The notes under the pieces were generated by a model. It did not search any database, was not told the DNA's origin, and worked only from the letters and a program-made list of their open reading frames with translations. Shown here piece after piece: positions 5,923 through 10,175 of a stretch of DNA of 10,175 bases. Numbering within the stretch: the first letter of the stretch is position 1; every line of letters begins with the position of its first letter. This DNA is from CAZVUW01 sp964629825 (GTDB lineage: Bacteria > Actinomycetota > Nitriliruptoria > Euzebyales > Egibacteraceae): NCBI GenBank assembly GCA_964629825.1, contig CAZVUW010000109.1:1-10175 (forward strand), given 5' to 3'. The position numbers were made by a program, and so were the translations under genes.

Positions 5923-6465
5923 TTGGCGGCAGGCGATATCGAGGTCGTGGCGCGGGCGGCGGCCCGTGGCGACTCGGACGCGTTCGCGACCCTGTGCGCC
6001 ACGCTCTCCGACGACGTCTGGCGCTACTGCTACGCCCTGTCCGGGGACCGTGAGCTCGCCTACGAGGCCGCACAGGAGACCTTCCTGCGCCTCGTGAAGG
6101 CGATCCGCCGGTTCCGCGGCGACGGGCCGATCAAGGTGTTCCTCCTAGTGATCGCACGGCGCGCGGTTGCCGAGGTGCTGCGCCGCGAGCGCGGCCGCAG
6201 AGATGTGCTGGGCGATCCACCCGAGGAGATCCAGCCCGACGGCAGCGGCCTGGTGGACGCCGAGTCGCTGCTGGCGCACCTGCCCTTCGACCTGCGGCAG
6301 GCCTTCGTGCTGACGCAGGTCATCGGACTGCCATACCAGGAGACGGCAAGGGTCATCGGCTGCCCGGTCGGCACGGTGCGGTCGCGTGTCTTCCGAGCCC
6401 GGGAGCGACTGGTGGCCCTGCTCCACCCGGATCTGTCGGAGAGCTCTGATGCGCAGGAAAGCTGA
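5923..6465 (+). CDS. ECF-type RNA polymerase sigma factor
   Basis: This 180-residue sigma-70 protein of the extracytoplasmic-function class has region 2 and region 4 only, and directs RNA polymerase to specific promoters. Region 2 starts with GDSDAFATL and includes EAAQETFLRLVKAIRRFRG and VIARRAVAEVLRRERGR, the -10-binding helix. Region 4 runs from SLLAHLPFDLRQAFVL through the helix-turn-helix YQETARVIGCPVGTVRSRVFRARERL. The TTG at 5923 is preferred because GGAGG lies four bases upstream (5914-5918), it gives the usual ECF N-terminus, and a -10 candidate (5892-5897) overlaps the other option. That option is a GTG at 5896 that would add nine Gly-rich residues. The 3' end overlaps the anti-sigma gene by 17 bases, so the two are translationally coupled and its activity is probably held by that membrane protein. 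The ECF group and signal are not readable; the neighbours suggest copper or envelope stress. Confidence 0.9.
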   Translation: MAAGDIEVVARAAARGDSDAFATLCATLSDDVWRYCYALSGDRELAYEAAQETFLRLVKAIRRFRGDGPIKVFLLVIARRAVAEVLRRERGRRDVLGDPPEEIQPDGSGLVDAESLLAHLPFDLRQAFVLTQVIGLPYQETARVIGCPVGTVRSRVFRARERLVALLHPDLSESSDAQES

Positions 6466-7084
6466 GGGCCGGTCAAGCTGCCGCACCGCCCGCGAGTGGT
6501 TGTCGGCATATCGCGACGACGAGGCCCTGTACGACCCCGCGTCGCGCGCGCACCTGGAGGCCTGCGAGGCCTGCGCCAGCTGGTCGCGCACGGTCGACGT
6601 AGTCACCCGGCGGCTCGCCGTGCGCTCGGTCGGAGCACCGCCCGTCGCGGCCGCCGCGGTCGCCGCGTTCGGGCAGCTCCAGACCCGCCCGCTCGCCCGC
6701 CAGACCCGCCTGGCGCGTGGGCTGATGGCGGCCGCGGGAGTCTGCGCGATCGTGCTGGCGGCCATCGGCATGAGCCAGAGCCTGGCCACGATGCCGTCGA
6801 CCGAGGCCCACATCGGCCGCGAGCTGTACGCGTTCGAGGCGGCGCTGGGGCTGGGGTTCCTTCTGTCGGCGTGGCGGCCGCGGCGCTATGCGGCCGCGAT
6901 GCTGCCGGTCACGGTGGCCGTGATGCTGATGGCGGTCCTGCCCTCGGCCTTCGAGCTGGTGGGCTCCACCGTGGACGCTTTGACGGAGGCCTCGCACCTG
7001 CCGGTCCTGGTGGGCCTCGGCGCCCTGCTGCTGCTGTTCGACGCCTCTCAGCAAGGCCGTTCGCGGTCGGGTCGGACCGCCTGA
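6449..7084 (+). CDS. Membrane zinc-finger anti-sigma factor
   Basis: This 211-residue protein probably binds and silences the ECF sigma factor encoded just before it. The cytoplasmic N-terminal part carries a zinc anti-sigma signature: C11, then H35-LEA-C39-EA-C42 (HxxxCxxC) within RAHLEACEACASW. After a linker there are about four hydrophobic segments near residues 90-112, 127-142, 147-171 and 184-198, separated by basic WRPRR at 142-146, so it is a multi-span inner-membrane protein. The ATG at 6449 has GGAGAG (6438-6443) five bases upstream and overlaps the sigma gene. The membrane half, with an ELYAFEAALGLGFLLSAWRPRR pattern, looks like a family I recall beside CopC-type genes in other actinobacteria, so a copper or envelope signal is an inference. 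No extracytoplasmic sensor domain is present, so the signal may be sensed within the membrane or by a partner. Confidence 0.85.
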   Translation: MRRKAEGRSSCRTAREWLSAYRDDEALYDPASRAHLEACEACASWSRTVDVVTRRLAVRSVGAPPVAAAAVAAFGQLQTRPLARQTRLARGLMAAAGVCAIVLAAIGMSQSLATMPSTEAHIGRELYAFEAALGLGFLLSAWRPRRYAAAMLPVTVAVMLMAVLPSAFELVGSTVDALTEASHLPVLVGLGALLLLFDASQQGRSRSGRTA

Positions 7085-7090
7085 CACGGC

Positions 7091-7121
7091 TACCATCGGT
7101 GGTTCACGGCTAGTGAGAGGA
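7091..7121 (+). promoter_or_regulatory. -10 box and ribosome site of copC
   Basis: TACCAT (7091-7096) fits TAnnnT and begins seven bases after the anti-sigma stop codon. GAGAGGA (7115-7121) lies 11 bases before the ATG at 7133 and can serve as a somewhat distant Shine-Dalgarno sequence. The predicted RNA start is about 7103. No firm -35 is seen. Read-through from the sigma/anti-sigma genes is equally possible. Confidence 0.4.
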
Positions 7122-7132
7122 CCTCGCTCGTA

Positions 7133-7807
7133 ATGCGTCGCCGCACCCCCCTGACTGCTGTTCTCGCCATCGCGGTTCTGCTGCTCGTGCCCGCAGCTCC
7201 CGCGTTCGCCCATGCACGCCTGATCTCGAGTGATCCGCCGGTCAACGGCGTCCTGGATGCCGCGCCCGACACGGTTCTCCTGACCTTCAGCGAGCCGGTC
7301 GAGACCGAGTTCGGTCAGCTCCAGGTCGCCGGCCCCGACGGCCAGCGCCTCGATGAGGCTCCGCCGAGCGCGGATGGCCCCGAGGTGCGGGTGCCGATCG
7401 GCGCGCCGACCACGCCGGGCATCTACACGGTGGCCTACCGGGTCATCTCCGCGGACGGTCACCCGATCGAGGGCTCGTTCACCTTCGAGCTGACCGAGGC
7501 CGCGGTCGCCGCGGCCGCTCCGCCTGAGCCGACTCCCACGCCGGAGCCGACGGCGACCGCTGAGCCGGAGCCGACGCAGGAGGAGACCGAGGCAGAGCCG
7601 ACCGAGGAGCCCTCGGACGAGCCGACCCCGGCGACCACCGCGGAGGAGACGACTCCGGAGCCGACCGAGGTCGCGGACGAGGACGCCGGCGAGGAGTCCG
7701 GCGGCGCACCGCTCGTGCCGATCGCCGTGGTGGCGCTCCTGGTGCTCGGCGTCGGGGGCGCCCTGCTGGCCCGCCGCCGCGACGCCGACGACCCAGACGC
7801 CCTGTAG
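7133..7807 (+). CDS. copC: CopC-type copper-binding protein, membrane anchored
   Basis: This 224-residue exported protein has the CopC beta-sandwich, which binds copper outside the membrane. The signal peptide is MRRRTPLTAV plus a hydrophobic stretch, ending AFA before H27. That makes H27 mature residue 1, and with D108 and H110 (SADGHPIEG) it rebuilds the Cu(II) site of CopC. Other family marks are SSDPPVNGVLDAAP and LLTFSEPVE. Residues 130-185 are a disordered linker of Pro, Thr and Glu. A transmembrane helix (about 193-212) followed by ARRRDADD anchors the C-terminus with a positive cytoplasmic edge. Some relatives are fused to, or sit beside, the copper importer CopD; none is present here. 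It follows the sigma/anti-sigma pair by 48 bases and may be their target. The domain is certain; whether it supplies or sequesters copper is not. Confidence 0.92.
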   Translation: MRRRTPLTAVLAIAVLLLVPAAPAFAHARLISSDPPVNGVLDAAPDTVLLTFSEPVETEFGQLQVAGPDGQRLDEAPPSADGPEVRVPIGAPTTPGIYTVAYRVISADGHPIEGSFTFELTEAAVAAAAPPEPTPTPEPTATAEPEPTQEETEAEPTEEPSDEPTPATTAEETTPEPTEVADEDAGEESGGAPLVPIAVVALLVLGVGGALLARRRDADDPDAL

Positions 7808-7818
7808 GGCAGAGCCCT
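7806..7818 (+). other. Short stem-loop after copC
   Basis: AGGGC (7806-7810), AGA and GCCCT (7814-7818) form a five-pair GC-rich stem starting inside the copC stop codon. It fills most of the 18-base gap before the next start codon. There is no T-run, so termination is doubtful; it could be a weak attenuator between the two genes. Confidence 0.3.
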
Positions 7819-7825
7819 CGACGAC

Positions 7826-8350
7826 ATGAACGCACTACGTCGTTGCGCCCTGCTGCTGGTCGTGCTCGGCCTGGTGGCGTGCGGCGAGCTGCCCACGGAC
7901 GAGGTCGCGGCGGCCCCCGAGGACGGCTGCGGCCCGGTCGAGCGACCTCCGCAGCAGGCCGGGTCGCACCTCATCGGCGACGCCGAGCCGCCGGTCCCCT
8001 ACTCCTCGACCCCACCCACCTCGGGCTGGCACCACTCCGGCGCCCTCGAGGTCAGGATTCACGCCCCCGACGACCCCCTGACCGAGCCCGAGCAGGTCTC
8101 GGTGCTCGAGATGGAGGGCGTGGTCATCACCTACAACGACATCCCCGATGCCGACCGCGAGCGCATCGAGGAGCTGGTTCGCAGCGAGTACGACGGCCAG
8201 GTGTCAGTGACCCCGTATGACGGCATCCCCAGCGGCGAGCTGGCGATGACTGCCTGGGGAGTGCTGCAGCGCTGCGGATCGCTGGATCTGGCCGCGGTCG
8301 AGTCGTTCATCGACGAGCACCTCGGAGACGAGGTCGCGCCCAAGCACTGA
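7826..8350 (+). CDS. DUF3105-type lipoprotein
   Basis: This 174-residue predicted lipoprotein has a basic start, a hydrophobic core and the lipobox LVAC ending at C19, followed by an acidic linker. The segment GSHLIGD, then PYSSTPPTSGWHHSG (58-72), matches the core of DUF3105, a family of unknown function in which HxPPTSGxH-like histidines are conserved. Family members as I recall them also carry an LEHG motif; here the matching place reads VLEMEGVVITYND (93-105), so that histidine is missing. H48, H69 and H70 remain as possible metal ligands, and C35 and C150 could form a disulfide. The gene begins 18 bases after copC, which suggests co-transcription and a role outside the membrane in metal handling, but that is only context. 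No clear Shine-Dalgarno sequence is seen. Confidence 0.75.
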   Translation: MNALRRCALLLVVLGLVACGELPTDEVAAAPEDGCGPVERPPQQAGSHLIGDAEPPVPYSSTPPTSGWHHSGALEVRIHAPDDPLTEPEQVSVLEMEGVVITYNDIPDADRERIEELVRSEYDGQVSVTPYDGIPSGELAMTAWGVLQRCGSLDLAAVESFIDEHLGDEVAPKH

Positions 8351-8355
8351 CGAAG

Positions 8356-8384
8356 TTGATAACGGTTTCCATGACCGGTAGCGT
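8356..8384 (+). promoter_or_regulatory. znu promoter with Zur-like operator
   Basis: TTGATA (8356-8361) and TAGCGT (8379-8384) are separated by exactly 17 bases and make a good vegetative promoter. Its RNA start falls at or just before the ATG at 8394, so the transcript is probably leaderless. Overlapping the -35 and spacer is TGATAAC-G-GTTTCCA (8357-8371), a 7-1-7 inverted repeat with five of seven pairs matching. It closely resembles the TGAAAACGGTTTTCA form of actinobacterial Zur boxes. Zinc-loaded Zur bound here would cover the -35 element, and zinc shortage would release the zinc importer operon behind it. No Zur gene is in the window. Confidence 0.72.
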
Positions 8385-8393
8385 GGCCACCTC

Positions 8394-9305
8394 ATGCGCA
8401 CGCTCCCGGTCTTCATCCTGCTGCTCGCCCTCGCCGCCTGCGGGCAGGGCAACGCCGTGCTGGATGACGGGGGCGAGGGTGCGGCCGCTGGGGGCGAGGG
8501 CGGGCCGGTCGTCGTCGGCACGGTGTACGCCCTCACCGCCATCGCGGCAGAGGTCGCGCCGGAGGCCCGCGTGGAGCTGCTGGCAGCGCACGGCCAGGAC
8601 CCCCACGACCTGGAGCTGAGCCCGGGCGATCGCTCCCTGCTCACCACGGCCGACGTGGTCCTCTACCCCGGGGATCTTGACTTCCAGCCGCAGGTCGAGG
8701 CGGCGGTCGCGGAGGCGACCGGCGAGGTGGTCGCGGTCGCCGACGTGGTCGCCGCCGACCGGCTGCTGACCCTGGACGGAGGCGCGATCGACCCGCACCT
8801 GTGGTTCGACGCGAAGGCCATGGCGCAGACGGCCGAGGCCATCGGCGCAGCGCTGGCCCGCGTCCAGCCCGAGGCCGCCGAGGAGCACCGGTCGAGCGCC
8901 GCAGCGGTGAGCGCCGAGCTCGAGGCGCTGTCCGAGGAGCTGGACCAGCTGCTCAGCGACTGCGAGCGCGACACCGCCATCGTCAGCCACGAGGCCTACG
9001 CATACCTGGTGGAGCCGCGCGGGCTCGCCCAGGAGGGAATCGCCGGCGGCGCCGGGCACTCCGGGGTATCACCTCAGCGCCTCAGCGAGCTGACGGAGCG
9101 GATCCGCGACGAGGGCATCCCGGCGGTGCTCGCCGAACCGGTCGAGGGCCGCGAGGACGCCGAGTCGCTGGCGCGCGAGGCCGGTGTCGACCTGCTCGAC
9201 ATCGACCCGCTGGAGTCGTCCGCGCCCGGTGGCGGCGGCGCGTTCGCCGATCTCCTTCGGGCCCAGGCGGAGGCGTTCGCCATCGCGCTGGGGTGCGGGC
9301 GATGA
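8394..9305 (+). CDS. znuA: Zinc ABC transporter substrate-binding lipoprotein
   Basis: This 303-residue cluster A-I solute-binding protein captures zinc (less likely manganese) outside the membrane and hands it to the ZnuB permease. The signal peptide ends in the lipobox LAAC (C16), and a Gly/Glu linker leads to the domain at about residue 39. Metal ligands are in the usual places: H71 (GQDPHDLELSP), H135 (DPHLWFD), H199 (SHEAYAYL) and D271 (LDIDPLES). The histidine-rich loop of many zinc-binding members is absent, as in TroA-like forms. The start at 8394 has no Shine-Dalgarno sequence and lies next to the predicted RNA start. The stop overlaps the ATPase start by four bases (ATGA), so the two are coupled. 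The Zur-like box upstream favours zinc over manganese as the cargo. Confidence 0.92.
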   Translation: MRTLPVFILLLALAACGQGNAVLDDGGEGAAAGGEGGPVVVGTVYALTAIAAEVAPEARVELLAAHGQDPHDLELSPGDRSLLTTADVVLYPGDLDFQPQVEAAVAEATGEVVAVADVVAADRLLTLDGGAIDPHLWFDAKAMAQTAEAIGAALARVQPEAAEEHRSSAAAVSAELEALSEELDQLLSDCERDTAIVSHEAYAYLVEPRGLAQEGIAGGAGHSGVSPQRLSELTERIRDEGIPAVLAEPVEGREDAESLAREAGVDLLDIDPLESSAPGGGGAFADLLRAQAEAFAIALGCGR

Positions 9306-10033
9306 CCGCGCCGGTGCTGGCGATGGAGGGCGTGACCTTCGGCTACGGCGCCGCGCCGGTGCTGCAGGACGTGTCCCTTGCCGTCCAGCCCGGCGAGTTC
9401 GTCGCGGTGGTGGGCCCCAACGGGGCGGGCAAGACGACCCTGCTGCGGCTGGCCCTCGGGCTCCTCAAGCCCGATCGCGGGGAGGTGCGCCTCTTCGGCA
9501 CCCCTCTGCGGGACTTCGACCGCTGGGACCGCGTCGGCTACGTGCCGCAGCGCGCCAGCGTCGACGCGCCCGTCCCGATCTCGGTCGAGGAGGTCGTCCG
9601 CACCGGGCTGGCCGGGACGCTAGGGCTGTTCGGACGCGTGCGGAGCGACCAGCGCCAGCGCATCGACCTGGTGCTCGAGGCGCTGGACCTGGCGCCGCTG
9701 CGCCGCGAGTCGATCGCCCGCCTGTCCGGCGGCCAGCAGCAGCGCGCCTTGATCGCCCGCGCGCTCGTCACCGGTCCCGACCTGCTGCTGATGGACGAGC
9801 CGACGACCGGGGTCGACGCCGCCGCGCGCCAGCTGCTGCGCCGCTCCCTGGAGCACCTCGTGCGCGCCGAAGGCGTCGCCGTGGTCTACATCAGCCACGA
9901 CCCCGAGGGCTTCGCCGGTCTGGCCGACCGCGTGCTCGAGGTGCAGGGCCGACGGGTCGTCCTGTGCGCCGACCCGTCGGTGCACGGCGGGCATGCGCAC
10001 CCACGTCCCGTATCCGTCGAGGGAGGGGGCTAG
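9302..10033 (+). CDS. znuC: Zinc ABC transporter ATP-binding protein
   Basis: This 243-residue ABC ATPase powers the zinc importer from the cytoplasmic face. It has Walker A GPNGAGKTT (38-46), the Q-loop glutamine in GYVPQR (Q83), signature LSGGQQQR (141-148), Walker B LLLMDEPT (E166 catalytic), D-loop GVDAA and H-loop SHD (H199). The length is normal for the family. A short tail with H228, H231 and H233 (VHGGHAHPRP) could bind metal, as seen in some ZnuC proteins. The ATG at 9302 shares four bases with the znuA stop. The gene ends two bases before the permease start, and its last codons supply the permease's GGAGGGGG ribosome site. Confidence 0.95.
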   Translation: MTAPVLAMEGVTFGYGAAPVLQDVSLAVQPGEFVAVVGPNGAGKTTLLRLALGLLKPDRGEVRLFGTPLRDFDRWDRVGYVPQRASVDAPVPISVEEVVRTGLAGTLGLFGRVRSDQRQRIDLVLEALDLAPLRRESIARLSGGQQQRALIARALVTGPDLLLMDEPTTGVDAAARQLLRRSLEHLVRAEGVAVVYISHDPEGFAGLADRVLEVQGRRVVLCADPSVHGGHAHPRPVSVEGGG

Positions 10034-10035
10034 GC

Positions 10036-10175
10036 GTGCTCGAGTTCGGGTTCATGCAGCGCGCCCTGGTCGCGTGCCTGGCCGTCGGCGCGGTCGCCCC
10101 GCTGGTCGGGACGTTCGTCGTGCAGCGCCGCCAGAGCCTGATCGGCGACGGGATGGGCCACGTCGCCTTCGCCGG
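10036..10175 (+). CDS. znuB: Zinc ABC transporter permease (partial)
   Basis: This is the first 46 codons of a ZnuB/MntB-type permease that runs off the window edge. The GTG at 10036 follows GGGAGGGGG (10021-10029) at a six-base gap and comes two bases after the znuC stop. The visible part reads LEFGFMQRALVACLA, a first membrane helix, then VQRRQSLIGDGMGHVAFAG. The SLIGDGMGHVAFAG segment is the family hallmark. The full protein would normally have about seven to nine membrane helices and form the zinc channel with ZnuC. Confidence 0.93.
   Translation, partial: MLEFGFMQRALVACLAVGAVAPLVGTFVVQRRQSLIGDGMGHVAFA

Noticed and set aside
6473..7462. A 329-codon open frame on the minus strand
   Set aside because: It lies antisense to the anti-sigma and copC genes and its product is rich in Arg, His and Gln without domains.

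Overview
The window is very GC-rich and compactly coded, with G or C at most third codon positions, GTG and TTG starts beside ATG, several starts without a Shine-Dalgarno sequence, and protein families common in Actinomycetota (DUF6457, DUF3105, a Cys-less threonine synthase, membrane-anchored CopC). It looks like chromosomal DNA of a high-GC actinobacterium, possibly a deep-branching class; I cannot place it more closely. No insertion sequence, phage gene, CRISPR array, tRNA or rRNA was seen.

Layout. Bases 1-309 hold no supported gene. They contain two long hairpins whose arms share the same GTGTTGTT/AACAACAC sequence, followed by a G-rich tract with many runs of three or more G. A threonine synthase-like PLP enzyme (310-1599, minus) is divergent from pdxH (1707-2354, plus), which makes PLP. 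A small DUF6457 protein follows (2393-2668) and converges on an alkaline phosphatase-superfamily hydrolase (2685-3782, minus). A monomeric sarcosine oxidase-type flavoenzyme (3884-5038) is divergent from that hydrolase and probably leaderless. Next is a 257-residue protein resembling the N-terminal region of McrB-like AAA ATPases, but with no ATPase part (5086-5859).

The right half is a regulatory and metal-handling block, all on the plus strand. It has an ECF sigma factor (5923-6465), an overlapping membrane zinc-finger anti-sigma factor (6449-7084), a CopC-type copper-binding protein with a C-terminal membrane anchor (7133-7807) and a DUF3105 lipoprotein (7826-8350). A Zur-regulated zinc importer operon then follows: znuA (8394-9305), znuC (9302-10033) and the start of znuB (10036 to the window edge). 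A good -35/-10 pair overlapped by a 7-1-7 Zur-like palindrome lies directly before znuA.

How the genes work together. ThrC and PdxH are linked through PLP. The sigma/anti-sigma pair probably controls the copper-binding envelope proteins behind it, and zinc scarcity probably controls znuABC through Zur. The least ordinary items are the McrB-like N-domain without its motor, the twin hairpins at the left edge, and the threonine synthase in which all four zinc-ribbon cysteine positions are replaced.
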